Shown in pieces: positions 1-8,032 of a stretch of 64,000 nucleotides of DNA (positions within the stretch are counted from its first letter, which is position 1; each line of letters begins with the position of its first letter). The stretch comes from Actinobacteria bacterium OV450 (GTDB lineage Bacteria > Actinomycetota > Actinomycetes > Streptomycetales > Streptomycetaceae), in the NCBI GenBank assembly GCA_001298555.1, contig LJCW01000368.1:157879-221878 (forward strand), given 5' to 3'. The notes below the pieces were generated by a model. The model worked only from the letters and a program-made list of their open reading frames with translations. It was not told the origin of the DNA and did not search any database. The position numbers and the translations under genes were made by a program.

Positions 1-411
1 GGCGTAGAAGCCTGTGTCCGGCTCATCCTTGATCCGCAGCACGGCGGCACCAGCCTTGACCAGCCGTTCCACCGTAGCCTTGACGCGCTGTGTGCGGACG
101 TCCAGTGGGACGTCACGGCCCCCACCGACCTTCAGGTCGAAGTGCCACCGGTTCTTGGCGACCTTCGGCTCCGGGACCTGCTGGAACCACACCCTCGGTC
201 CGCGTCCCGCGGGATCGATGATCGACTCCGGAACATCGCCGGCACCGGCCGGCAACTCTGTCTCGGGCACCCCCAGCGCCGTCCAGTGAGCACGCCACGT
301 GGCGTGCCCGCCCGGCGGAGGTTCCGGCACGTAACCCAGGGCCTCGGCCCAGAAGGTCACCATTCTCTGCGGGTCGGAGCAGTCGATCGTCAGCTGCACT
401 GTCATCTCCAT
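1..411 (-). CDS. VOC/glyoxalase-like domain protein, 3' end beyond the window
   Basis: The minus-strand frame is open from an ATG at 411 to the window edge and gives 137 residues without a stop, so the C-terminus is missing. It begins MEMTVQLTIDCSDPQRMVTF and continues with WAEALGY, the usual opening of the vicinal-oxygen-chelate (VOC) fold in actinobacterial glyoxalase-like proteins. A later stretch, GPRVWFQQVPEPKVAKNRWH, with the following FDL matches the second beta-alpha unit of that group. A second ATG at 405 could also be the start. VOC proteins of this type are mostly uncharacterised, so no substrate is inferred. It lies 93 bp downstream of the HxlR gene on the same strand and may be cotranscribed with it. 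Confidence 0.75.
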   Translation of the reverse strand, partial: MEMTVQLTIDCSDPQRMVTFWAEALGYVPEPPPGGHATWRAHWTALGVPETELPAGAGDVPESIIDPAGRGPRVWFQQVPEPKVAKNRWHFDLKVGGGRDVPLDVRTQRVKATVERLVKAGAAVLRIKDEPDTGFYA

Positions 412-504
412 GCCGGGAGCTTCCCAGACAGGTCTGACAGGCGGCCTGCTCCCGCCACAGGCCTCAACGAGCTCGTCCTCCCGAGCCGGACGAAGTCGCC
501 CTCG

Positions 505-888
505 TCATGCGTCGTCGAAGCGTTGGCGGGACGCCTCGATGTGGCCGAGGTACCGGTGGGTCCAGTCGCACAGTCCGTCGATCGTCACCCGCAGGGCCTG
601 TCCCGGCTCGGTGAGGGTGTACTCGACCCGTGGCGGTACGACGGGGTGCACCGTCCGCTGGACCAGGCCGTAGCGCTCCAGCATGCGCAGGTTCTGGGTG
701 AGCATCTTGTGGCTGATCCCCTGGACCTCGTCACGCAGCTCGCCGAAGCGCAGGGTGTGCTCGCCGAGGGCCTCGATGATCAGGAGCGCCCACTTGTTGG
801 CGACGTCCGAGAAGATCTCCCGCCCCAGAGAGTCCGCACGCCGCACGTCCGCTTCGTCGATCGAGCCGGTGTACTGCTTGGTCACCAT
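505..888 (-). CDS. HxlR-family winged-helix transcriptional regulator
   Basis: A 127-residue protein of HxlR type. The core at about residues 25-110 shows the family pattern: FSDVANKWALLIIEAL, then RFGELRDEVQGISHKMLTQN with LRMLERYGLVQR, then the beta-wing region VPPRVEYTLTEPGQAL. HxlR proteins are small dimeric DNA-binding regulators, often responding to aldehydes or redox signals. The gene is divergent from the RidA-like gene and upstream of the VOC gene, so these two neighbours are the natural targets. A CACT-N4-AGTG inverted repeat 14 bp upstream of the start could be its own operator. The ligand cannot be told from sequence. Confidence 0.9.
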   Translation of the reverse strand: MVTKQYTGSIDEADVRRADSLGREIFSDVANKWALLIIEALGEHTLRFGELRDEVQGISHKMLTQNLRMLERYGLVQRTVHPVVPPRVEYTLTEPGQALRVTIDGLCDWTHRYLGHIEASRQRFDDA

Positions 889-901
889 CAGGTTCCCCAG
901 T

Positions 902-913
902 CACTGAAAAGTG
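902..913. promoter_or_regulatory. Candidate operator in the HxlR/RidA divergent interval
   Basis: CACT-GAAA-AGTG is a perfect 4-bp-arm inverted repeat just upstream of the HxlR start, in the region shared with the divergent RidA-like gene. Position and symmetry suggest a binding site, but the arms are short and chance occurrence is possible. Confidence 0.3.
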
Positions 914-987
914 CGTTCTTCCATGTCAACGGCCACTCTCCTACGGTTCCCGAGTAACCACAAGAGAGCAGGGCGCAGTGCGGCTCG

Positions 988-1440
988 ATGGAATCGAGCT
1001 CACGGGTGCCCATGACGACGAAGGCAGGCAGCATGGCCGTCACCCTGATGGACCCCAAGGGATTGCCGCACATCGACGCCTACCGGCAGGTGTCCATCGC
1101 AACCGGGTCGAAGCTGGTCTTCCTCGCCGGACAGGTCGCCTGGGACGTCGACGGCGTCACGGTCGGCGAAGGCGACCTCGCCGCCCAAGTCGAGCAGTGC
1201 TACCTCAACATCGCCACCGGCCTGGCCGAGGCCGGCGCCTCGTTCGACGACGTGGCGAAACTGACCGTCTACGTCGTCGACTGGACCCCCGACAAGATGC
1301 CCCTGCTGATGGAGGGGATCACCCGGGCCGCCACGAGGCTGGGGGCCGCCCCGGTCCCGCCGGCCACGCTGCTCGGTGTCGCCGCGCTGGATGTCCCCGA
1401 GCACCTGGTCGAGGTCGAAGCCACTGCGGTCATCGACTGA
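988..1440 (+). CDS. RidA/YjgF-family protein lacking the canonical arginine
   Basis: Up to 150 residues. The body (SIATGSKLVFLAGQVAWDVD, then NIATGLAEAGASFDDVAKLT, then a VEVEATAV end) is the RidA/YjgF trimeric fold. Canonical RidA proteins carry an arginine in a PAR motif that binds the imine substrate; here the matching position reads PAT, so this belongs to one of the Rid subfamilies without that residue, and imine deaminase activity should not be assumed. ATGs at 988, 1012 and 1033 are in frame. The last, with an AGGC-rich leader, fits the usual family N-terminus best. It is divergent from the HxlR gene and about 200 bp upstream of an FAD monooxygenase whose C-terminus resembles its own last 34 residues. 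Confidence 0.85.
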   Translation: MESSSRVPMTTKAGSMAVTLMDPKGLPHIDAYRQVSIATGSKLVFLAGQVAWDVDGVTVGEGDLAAQVEQCYLNIATGLAEAGASFDDVAKLTVYVVDWTPDKMPLLMEGITRAATRLGAAPVPPATLLGVAALDVPEHLVEVEATAVID

Positions 1441-1641
1441 ACGAGCAGGGCGTCACTGGTCGCTGGCAGGAGTTCGATGCCCGTTCCAGCAGTGCCGCTT
1501 GACCAGGGGCGATCGGGCCGCCGGGCCGGTGGTGTCGGTGGCTTGTCGGGGCTGTCGGTGCGATGTCGGCGAGGGCTGACACCTTTTGAGAGGTCCTGCC
1601 GGGTACTCATCCGGCTTGGAGTTCGACGAGGGGGATCTCTC

Positions 1642-3288
1642 ATGCATGACGTGTTGATCGTGGGAGCCGGTCCGGTCGGTCTGGCTCTCGCCTGCGAGCT
1701 GGGCCTCGCGGGCTGTTCCGTACTGGTGCTCGAACGGGAGCCGGCGCTCGGTTCCCCGTTGCGGGCGGCCCCCCTCGGGAGGCGAGGGCTGTCCGCCGCG
1801 TCGGTCGAGGCCTTCTACCGCCGCGGAATGCTGGAACCGCTGCTCACGGCATCAGGCGTCCAGGAGGTGTTCGGGGGTGCGGCCCCTGACGAGGACGCGC
1901 CGGCACGCCCTCGGATGGGTGGCCACTTCGCCGGCATGATGCTCGACGGGACCCAGATCGACCTCGCCGCCCTGCCGTTCCGGCTTCCCAGCCCGGCACT
2001 GACAGCCGTGATGACGGACCTCGAAGCGGTCGAGACGGTGCTGTCCGAGCATGCGTCCACGCTCGGCGTGGACATCAGGCGCGGCGTCACCGTCTCCGCC
2101 GTCTCCCAGAACGGGGAGAGCGTGGTCGCACAAGCCGGCGCCGACACCTACGAGGCGCGGTGGCTCGTCGGCTGCGACGGCGGACGCAGCACGGTCCGCA
2201 GGCTCTCGGGCTTCGAATTCGTCGGTACCGATCCGAAGTTCACCGGCTACACCATGCAAGCCACCCTCGCCGATCCCGACAAGCTGCGCCCCGGGTTCCA
2301 CGTGACGCCGACGGGCATGTACATCCGGATGCCCGCCGACGGGCACGTCGCCATGATGGACTTCGACGGCGGCGCGTTCGATCGCTCGCAGCCGCCGACG
2401 CGCGACCATCTCCAGGCGGTCCTGCGCCGCGTGTCCGACACCGACGTGACCATCCGCGAGGTCCACCTCGCCTCCAGCTTCACCGACCGGGCGATGCAGA
2501 CGACGAGCTACCGCCGCGGACGCGTCCTGCTCGCGGGCGACGCCGCCCACATTCACTCCCCCCTGGGCGGCCAGGGGCTGAACACCGGCATCGGCGACGC
2601 CGTGAACCTGGGGTGGAAGCTCGCAGCGACCGTGCACGGTTACGCGCCGGACGGGCTTCTCGACACCTACGCCGACGAGCGCCATCCGATCGGTGCGGCA
2701 GTGCTCGACTGGTCGCGCGCCCAGGTGGCGACCATGAGCCCGGACCCGTTCGCTCACGCGATCCGGACAGTGGTCCGCGATCTCATCGGAACCCCTGATG
2801 GCGCGACCTACGTGTTCGAGCGGCTGTCGGGATCGTGGATCCGCTACGACCTCGGCAGCGAGCATCCGATGGTCGGCCGCAGCGCCCCTGACTTCTGTCT
2901 GGAGGACGGCACGCGACTCGGCGACCTCATGGAGGACGGACGCGGTGTCGTGCTCGACTTCAGCACCGACAGGCGCCTGCACGCTTCGGCGACGGGCTGG
3001 GAGGGCCGGATACGGTACGTGGCCGGGGCGGCGAGGGACGACCTCGGGTCGGGTGCCGTGCTGGTGCGGCCCGACGGCGTGGTCGCCTGGGCTGCAGACC
3101 GTCACCCTGACCGGGAGGCCTTCGAGCAGGCCGCCGGCCGATGGTTCGGTGGTCCGGCCGCGACCGGACGCACCGGCGGTGCCCACCTGGGCGCCGCCAC
3201 GGTCCAGCCGGCCTCGCTGCTGGGCGGCGCGGCCCCGGACACACCCGAGCACCTGGTCGAAACCGATTCCACCGCCGCCATCGGCTGA
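1642..3288 (+). CDS. FAD-dependent aromatic-ring monooxygenase with a RidA-like C-terminal tail
   Basis: A 548-residue flavin monooxygenase of the phenol hydroxylase/PheA-TfdB type. It has a dinucleotide-binding GAGPVG at residues 8-13, a GCDGGRSTVRR motif in the middle and the second FAD motif GDAAHIHSPLGGQGLNTGIG near residue 300. A thioredoxin-like C-terminal domain follows (APDFCLEDGTRL onward). The enzyme would hydroxylate an aromatic or related substrate using NAD(P)H and oxygen; the substrate is unknown. The start is the ATG at 1642, behind GAGGGGGA; upstream in-frame sequence lacks coding character. The final 34 residues (515-548, starting HLGAATVQPASLLGG) align with the C-terminus of the upstream RidA-like protein and are not normal for this family. 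Confidence 0.9.
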   Translation: MHDVLIVGAGPVGLALACELGLAGCSVLVLEREPALGSPLRAAPLGRRGLSAASVEAFYRRGMLEPLLTASGVQEVFGGAAPDEDAPARPRMGGHFAGMMLDGTQIDLAALPFRLPSPALTAVMTDLEAVETVLSEHASTLGVDIRRGVTVSAVSQNGESVVAQAGADTYEARWLVGCDGGRSTVRRLSGFEFVGTDPKFTGYTMQATLADPDKLRPGFHVTPTGMYIRMPADGHVAMMDFDGGAFDRSQPPTRDHLQAVLRRVSDTDVTIREVHLASSFTDRAMQTTSYRRGRVLLAGDAAHIHSPLGGQGLNTGIGDAVNLGWKLAATVHGYAPDGLLDTYADERHPIGAAVLDWSRAQVATMSPDPFAHAIRTVVRDLIGTPDGATYVFERLSGSWIRYDLGSEHPMVGRSAPDFCLEDGTRLGDLMEDGRGVVLDFSTDRRLHASATGWEGRIRYVAGAARDDLGSGAVLVRPDGVVAWAADRHPDREAFEQAAGRWFGGPAATGRTGGAHLGAATVQPASLLGGAAPDTPEHLVETDSTAAIG

Positions 3289-3613
3289 ACAGGGGCGCCG
3301 CGCCCCGGTCGGTTGGCGGGTCCCACTCGCCGTAGAGCTCCCAGGGCCTCGGCGGAGCTTCGCCCCGGCTCGTCGGGGAACGGGCGAGTCGGGTCCGCGG
3401 CGGTGCGCAGAGCCGGGAGGCCGCCTATGCGGTAGCCCGTCACGGCGACCGGGCCGGCGGCGACCTCACAGTCGCGTGAAACGGGCCCCCGTTCCCCATC
3501 GCCCGGGGGCTCGTCCGGCGGATCACGGGCCGGTCCAGGGCCGGACGGGGCGAGGGCCGGCCAGTGCCGTAATCGTGTTGACCGCCCCCGGCAGACAGTG
3601 CTGGAGTCGGCAC
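3289..3613. other. Intergenic stretch, no feature recognised
   Basis: A 325-bp gap between the monooxygenase and the methyltransferase. I see no convincing gene, strong hairpin or repeat. It presumably holds the promoter of the methyltransferase gene. Confidence 0.5.
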
Positions 3614-4354
3614 GTGGAAAGCATCCCCGCCAACCGGCGGTTCTGGAACCGGATCAGCAGCGCCTACCAGCACGAGCACGATCCGCAAATCGGCGCCACA
3701 CCGCGACTGTGGGGCATGTACTCCATCCCCGACACGCACCTGCACGCCCTGGGTGACGTCACCGGCAAGCGCGTCCTCGAACTCGGCTGCGGCGCCGGCC
3801 AGTGGTCCAGGGCGCTCGCCGCCGAGGGCGCCAGCGTGGTCGGGCTCGACCTGTCCGAAGCCCAACTCGGCGCCGCGGCCCGTGCGATGGGAGCAACCCG
3901 CTACCCGCTGGTGCAAGGCGCCGCCGAACAACTGCCCTTCGCCGCCGACAGCTTCGACCTGGTGTTCTGCGACTTCGGAGGGCTCAGCTGGGCGCCCCCG
4001 CACCTGGCCGTCCCGCAGGCCGCACGCGTCTTGGGCCGAGGCGGGCGCCTGGTGTTCAACGTCGCCAGCCCGTGGTTCGAAGCCTGCTACGACGAAGCCG
4101 CCAGCCGCGTGACCACGACGCTGCAGCAGGACTACTTCGGGCTGAACACCATCGCCGAGGGCGACGGCGCGACCAGCTATCAGCTCACCTATGGCGACTG
4201 GGTCAAGGTCCTGCGCGGCGCGGGTCTCGTCATCGACGACCTCATCGAGCCGCGGCCGGAACTCGGAACACCCAACGGCTACAACGAAACCGACCCGTCC
4301 GACTGGGCACACCGCTGGCCGGCGGAACTGCTCTGGGTAACCCACAAACCGTAA
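3614..4354 (+). CDS. Class I SAM-dependent methyltransferase
   Basis: A 246-residue protein started at GTG 3614; the preceding in-frame sequence is arginine/proline-rich shadow. Motif I, VLELGCGAGQWS, begins at residue 54 and is followed by VVGLDLSEAQL (motif II acidic residue) and FDLVFCDFGGLSW (motif III/IV region), so the Rossmann SAM-binding fold is intact. The C-terminal half (YQLTYGDWVKVLRGAGLVID) matches Methyltransf_11/25-type small-molecule methyltransferases. The substrate is not predictable. It stands alone between the monooxygenase and an ACT-domain gene. Confidence 0.88.
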   Translation: MESIPANRRFWNRISSAYQHEHDPQIGATPRLWGMYSIPDTHLHALGDVTGKRVLELGCGAGQWSRALAAEGASVVGLDLSEAQLGAAARAMGATRYPLVQGAAEQLPFAADSFDLVFCDFGGLSWAPPHLAVPQAARVLGRGGRLVFNVASPWFEACYDEAASRVTTTLQQDYFGLNTIAEGDGATSYQLTYGDWVKVLRGAGLVIDDLIEPRPELGTPNGYNETDPSDWAHRWPAELLWVTHKP

Positions 4355-4429
4355 GTTCCGCCGCGCTGAGACGCGCTGGCCCCCCTTCGCCGGGTAGGCC
4401 CTGCCAGCCCCGGAGGCGCGGGCGGTGAA

Positions 4430-4735
4430 GTGCCCGGGGACGTCCGTCCGTTCGTCATGGTTCGGGAGGACGAAGGGCTCACGCTGGTGCTCCCGCGGGA
4501 GGAGGCCGACCGGGCCGGCCTCGCGTACGACCATGTGGCCGCTCGGATCACCCTGCGGGTGCACTCCGCCCTGGACGCGGCCGGTCTGACCGCGGCGGTT
4601 GCCACCGCCCTGGCGGAGGCGGGTCTCAGCTGCAACGTGGGTGCCGGGCTGCACCACGACCACCTCTTCGTCGCGAATGCCGAGGGAAGGCGTGCGTCGG
4701 CAGTCCTGGCCGGCTTGGCGGCGGGTGGCTCGTAG
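4430..4735 (+). CDS. Short ACT-domain protein, possibly N-terminally truncated
   Basis: From GTG 4430 this gives 101 residues. EGLTLVLPREEADRAGL, then ITLRVHSALDAAGLTAAVAT, then GLHHDHLFV is characteristic of a family of small standalone ACT-domain proteins. Family members usually carry about 30 further N-terminal residues forming the first strand. Here the frame is open back to 4370, but that sequence (proline/arginine-rich) does not look like the family, so the N-terminus may have been lost or replaced. ACT domains bind amino acids or other small ligands. No operon partner is evident. Confidence 0.6.
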   Translation: MPGDVRPFVMVREDEGLTLVLPREEADRAGLAYDHVAARITLRVHSALDAAGLTAAVATALAEAGLSCNVGAGLHHDHLFVANAEGRRASAVLAGLAAGGS

Positions 4736-4982
4736 CGCGAGGGGCGCGACCTGCCGTGAGTCGCCTGCCTCGGTCTCGCAGCCGCGGGGCCGGCTCCGGT
4801 GACCTGCCGGTTGCGTGGTCGCAAGTACGGGGGCCATGGGCGCCGGCGAGGGTTGAATTCGGGCATCCTGCGAAGAGGTGCAGCATTGGCATGGACTCGT
4901 CAATGAGGTCGTGGCATTCTGAGCGGCCCTCGGACTCCGCCCGAGACGGCGCGCTGCGTGTGACCCCCAGGAGGCACGAGCC

Positions 4983-5027
4983 ATGTCCGCACGCGAAGAA
5001 GTGCCTCACCAGGAAGAACCGTGCTGA
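4983..5027 (+). CDS. Possible 14-codon leader ORF overlapping the PLC start
   Basis: An ATG at 4983 has an excellent AGGAGG ribosome binding site about 8 bp upstream and encodes MSAREEVPHQEEPC before a TGA that overlaps the GTG start of the phospholipase gene. Two readings are possible. It may be a leader that couples translation to the downstream GTG. Alternatively it may be the original phospholipase start, now put out of frame by a one-base loss, because the phospholipase frame read upstream of 5021 (VRTRRSASPGRT) looks like a signal-peptide n-region. Not independently supported. Confidence 0.3.
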   Translation: MSAREEVPHQEEPC

Positions 5028-6529
5028 TCGGTCTCCTCGTCCTGGCGGCGACGCTCGCCATGACGTGGCAGTCCGCCGCCGGCCAGGCGCGGGCCGAGAG
5101 CCGTCCCGCCGCGGGAGGGATCCGGCTCGACTCGTGGATGGGGGACCTGGCCCCGCGCATCGCCGATACCCCGCTCAACCGGATCGCCATGCCCGGCAGC
5201 CACGACGCCGGATCCTGGAGCATCACCGCGCGGTCGGGGCAGTGCCGCACCGGCTACATCTACGACCTGGCCAGGAACTTCCCCCAGTTGGCCGCGAGCG
5301 TCGCCAGGACCCAGCGCGTGTCCATCTCCGAGCAGCTCTCGCACGGGTCCCGCTACGTCGACTTGCGCTTGTGCAAGCAGGACGGCCAGTGGTTCACGTA
5401 CCACGGTTCCCCGCTCGGAGCCCCGTTCTTCGAACCGAACGGGGACGCCGAGCAGATCGGCCGATGGATCGCCGTGCATCCAGCGGAGATCGTCGTCATC
5501 AGCCTGTCCGTGACCGCCCCCGCAGCGGAACTTCCCGCGGCGACCGCGGAGGCGTACGACCGTTTCGCTGCCGTGGCCGGTACGTCGAGGCTCGCGTCCC
5601 GGCCGCAGTTCTCCCCCCACTCGACCTACGGCAGCCTCGTCGCCGCAGGGAAGAGCGTGATCCTGCTGGACGAGTCGGGACTGGCCGATCGGGACTGGAC
5701 CTGGGACGCCACCGCCACCGCCTCCGGCCGCGGCAGCTACCCCGCCGACAGCCCACCGGCCGGCAACTACCTCAGGGACTTCGCCGGCCCCCAGGCGCTG
5801 TTCGCAGAGACGATCGCGCGCGACCGCGCCGCGCTGGCCCGCGACCCGGGCGCCGACGCCGGAAAGTTCTTCGTCATGGCCGCAATCGTCCAGCCGGACA
5901 CCCTCCTCGGCCTGGCCGGCCTGCAACAGAGCTTCACCGCTCTGCCCGACTCGATGACCTGCGCCTCGGGCTCCTTCTACGACCCTCGCCACGGAGGGGA
6001 GTGCTGGACCTGCCCGGCCGAATACGTACGGAACATCACCCCCGTCACCCAAGGTGACGCCTGCTGGCTGCCCAGTCGCGCCGTCAGCACCGCCGCGACC
6101 TACGTGCGGAACGAAACCTGGGCGTGGAACTGTCCCTCGGGCACCTTCTGGGACCCCCGCATGGACGCCTTCCCCTGGCAGGGGCAGTGCTGGTCCTGCC
6201 CGCCGGACCACCTGCGCAACGTCACTCCCGTCACCAGCGCGAACGCCTGCTGGCGCATGACCCCCGTCCGCCAGGCCCCAGCGGCCTTCCGGTACCACCC
6301 GCACTTTCCTCCTGGAACGTGCGGCTTCGTACAACGCGCTCCTGCACCAGCAGCTGCTTGGCCCCTGGACGGCCCCGGACCTGCGAAAGAACCTGAACAT
6401 CGTCGCTGTCGACGACGTCACCGGGGAACCGGGCGGCCTGCAGCCCGGCGACCTGGCCCGCGCGATCATCGCCTACAACACGCCCAACACGCCCTGAGCC
6501 CTGCCCCGAGACCTCCTTGCCCGACGTGA
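5021..6529 (+). CDS. Secreted PI-PLC-like phosphodiesterase with duplicated Cys-rich inserts; C-terminus frameshifted
   Basis: A 502-codon frame starting GTG. It begins with a signal peptide (LIGLLVLAATLAMTWQSAAG) followed by a PI-PLC X domain: first catalytic His in PGSHDAG (residue 61), VDLRL at 113-117 and second His in TYHGS (residue 128). This family cleaves phosphatidylinositol-type head groups outside the cell. Two similar Cys-rich modules follow at about residues 314-349 and 371-411. From about nt 6290 the frame loses protein character, while the +1 frame reads FLLERAASYNALLHQQLLG and on to AIIAYNTPNTP with a stop at 6495-6497. One base has therefore probably been gained near 6272-6305, and the true C-terminus is out of frame. 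This is either a recent pseudogene or a sequencing error. Confidence 0.75.
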   Translation: MLIGLLVLAATLAMTWQSAAGQARAESRPAAGGIRLDSWMGDLAPRIADTPLNRIAMPGSHDAGSWSITARSGQCRTGYIYDLARNFPQLAASVARTQRVSISEQLSHGSRYVDLRLCKQDGQWFTYHGSPLGAPFFEPNGDAEQIGRWIAVHPAEIVVISLSVTAPAAELPAATAEAYDRFAAVAGTSRLASRPQFSPHSTYGSLVAAGKSVILLDESGLADRDWTWDATATASGRGSYPADSPPAGNYLRDFAGPQALFAETIARDRAALARDPGADAGKFFVMAAIVQPDTLLGLAGLQQSFTALPDSMTCASGSFYDPRHGGECWTCPAEYVRNITPVTQGDACWLPSRAVSTAATYVRNETWAWNCPSGTFWDPRMDAFPWQGQCWSCPPDHLRNVTPVTSANACWRMTPVRQAPAAFRYHPHFPPGTCGFVQRAPAPAAAWPLDGPGPAKEPEHRRCRRRHRGTGRPAARRPGPRDHRLQHAQHALSPAPRPPCPT

Positions 6530-6802
6530 CACCGACGAACGGCGGGAGCGGAGGCACCGGGCCCACGCGCCTCTCGGAGAGGTGTGCCTCGCCGGCCGGC
6601 AGCCCGACCGTTCCCCGGAGCGCGGCAGCGCCGGAGCGTGTCCGGATACAGGCGCGCAGCCGGCAGCGCACGCCCCTTCGACGCCTCGGTGCACCCAGAG
6701 GACGGCTTGGTTGCGGGAGTCGACGCCGTTAGCGTCCCGGTAGGCGGGGGACCGACATGTCCCTGGGGGCCACGCCCGGGGGAGACGGCGCGAGGGGGGC
6801 TC
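6498..6802. other. Intergenic stretch, no feature recognised
   Basis: About 300 bp between the phospholipase and the decayed secreted-protein locus. The only local signal is a GAGGGGGG purine tract at its end, directly before the GTG at 6803. No gene or strong structure was seen. Confidence 0.45.
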
Positions 6803-7589
6803 GTGTATTTCCAAGCACGACGGAACAGGACGTTCGAAGGGCGGCGCACATGGCCCTTGATCTTGGTGGCGGCCCTCGTGGCCACCTTGGTGGCCGGCTT
6901 GGCAGACCCGGTGTCAGCAGCCCCGATCGGCACGGTCGGCGATCCCGGTTTCGAAGAGCAGACAGTCGCGTCATCTCTGTTCCTTGGTCGGGCGAGGGCC
7001 CTGACTACAAGGGCATCGACATTGACCTCGGGTACCAGAAAACCGGGCGGAAGAACGCGTTCATCCGCACCTCGAGCCGTAACTGGAACGCCGTGACCCA
7101 GAAGGTCACAGTCATGGCGACCTCTACCCTCAGCACCAGGCGTTCTGGGAGGTCATCAACGCGGGCGTCGACACGCGCGAGCAGCCCGTTCCCCTGGTCG
7201 TACAGGCCGGAGACCGCATGTCGGCTTCAGTGGTCCGAAGCACCGCCGACCCCACCAAGTACGTCCTCACCATCGAAAACCTCTCCATCCCCGGGCAACG
7301 CCAGACCCTGACCAAGACGGCTCCTGCGGCGCGCTCGGAGAGCGCCGAGGTCATCGTGGAGCGTCCTCACGTCTTCACTTTGGGTTCGACCTGGTTGGGT
7401 TCGACCTGGCCCACGGCCGTCAATTTTCCGTTCTCCTACGTCACTGTCGACGGCGCGCCGCTCTCCGCCTACGACACCCTTTCCATCCAAGGACGGCAAG
7501 CCGACACGGGGACCGTATACAGCCCCTCGCCGGCCACCACGGACAGTGGCGGTTACAGCCACTTCACCGTTTCCTCGCACCAGGGATGA
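6803..7589 (+). pseudogene. Decayed secreted protein: signal peptide, carbohydrate-binding-like part and eqolisin-like part in three frames
   Basis: A GTG at 6803 behind GAGGGGGG starts a clean signal peptide (TWPLILVAALVATLVAGLAD) followed by GTVGDPGFEEQTVAS. Coding character then moves to another frame (VISVPWSGEGPDYKGIDIDL, later NAFIRTSSRNWNAVTQKVTV), which resembles carbohydrate-binding modules of secreted proteins. From about 7125 it moves to a third frame: AFWEVINAGVDTREQPVPLV, then AGDRMSASVVR and SAEVIVERPH. The last part resembles the second half of glutamic (G1/eqolisin) peptidases, including the glutamate of the AE-x-IVE motif, but the half carrying the catalytic glutamine is missing. 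At least two frame changes and a missing half make a working product unlikely. The family assignment is inference. Confidence 0.55.
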
Positions 7590-7623
7590 GTGGCTGCGTC
7601 TGGACGTCGCCGGCTGTGCTCCC

Positions 7624-7983
7624 TCACAGCCTGGTGGCCAGCCAGATGGTCACGGCCGCAGTGGTGGTGAGCCCGACGTTGAGTGCGATCCGGCGGTCTT
7701 CGCCGGTCAGGTGGACGATGATCGCACCTGCCTGGAGGAGCAGGAAGCCGGTGGCCGCGGTCGGCGCCAGCGGGAGCGCGATCCCCGTCAGCGGCGGCAG
7801 GATCAGGCCGGTCGCGCCGAGTATTTCGACCGTCCCCAGCGCCCGGAGGGCGGGCAAGGGGATGCGGTCGACCCAGGACATCATCGGCCGGAGCTGATCG
7901 CGGCTGCGGATCACCTTCAGCGTGCCCGCGTATATGTAGAAGAGGGCGAGCGGTCCCGCGACGATCCAGTAGGCGATGTTCAT
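7624..7983 (-). CDS. DoxX-like small membrane protein
   Basis: A 119-residue protein with four hydrophobic segments, starting IAYWIVAGPLALFYIYAGTL and containing RALGTVEILGATGLILPPLT, the pattern of the DoxX/DoxD-like family. The molecular role of these four-helix membrane proteins is poorly defined; some associate with redox or thiol-stress functions. It follows the cupin gene by about 50 bp on the same strand and is probably cotranscribed with it, under control of the divergent LysR-type gene. Confidence 0.85.
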   Translation of the reverse strand: MNIAYWIVAGPLALFYIYAGTLKVIRSRDQLRPMMSWVDRIPLPALRALGTVEILGATGLILPPLTGIALPLAPTAATGFLLLQAGAIIVHLTGEDRRIALNVGLTTTAAVTIWLATRL

Positions 7984-8032
7984 GGTTCCCGTTCTTCATG
8001 AGTCATCGGTTCACGGCAACCCGTCGGCTGCT

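Noticed and set aside
4983..5027. Attenuator leader peptide before the phospholipase
   Set aside because: No run of a regulatory amino acid and no terminator/antiterminator structure was seen; kept only as a possible coupled ORF.
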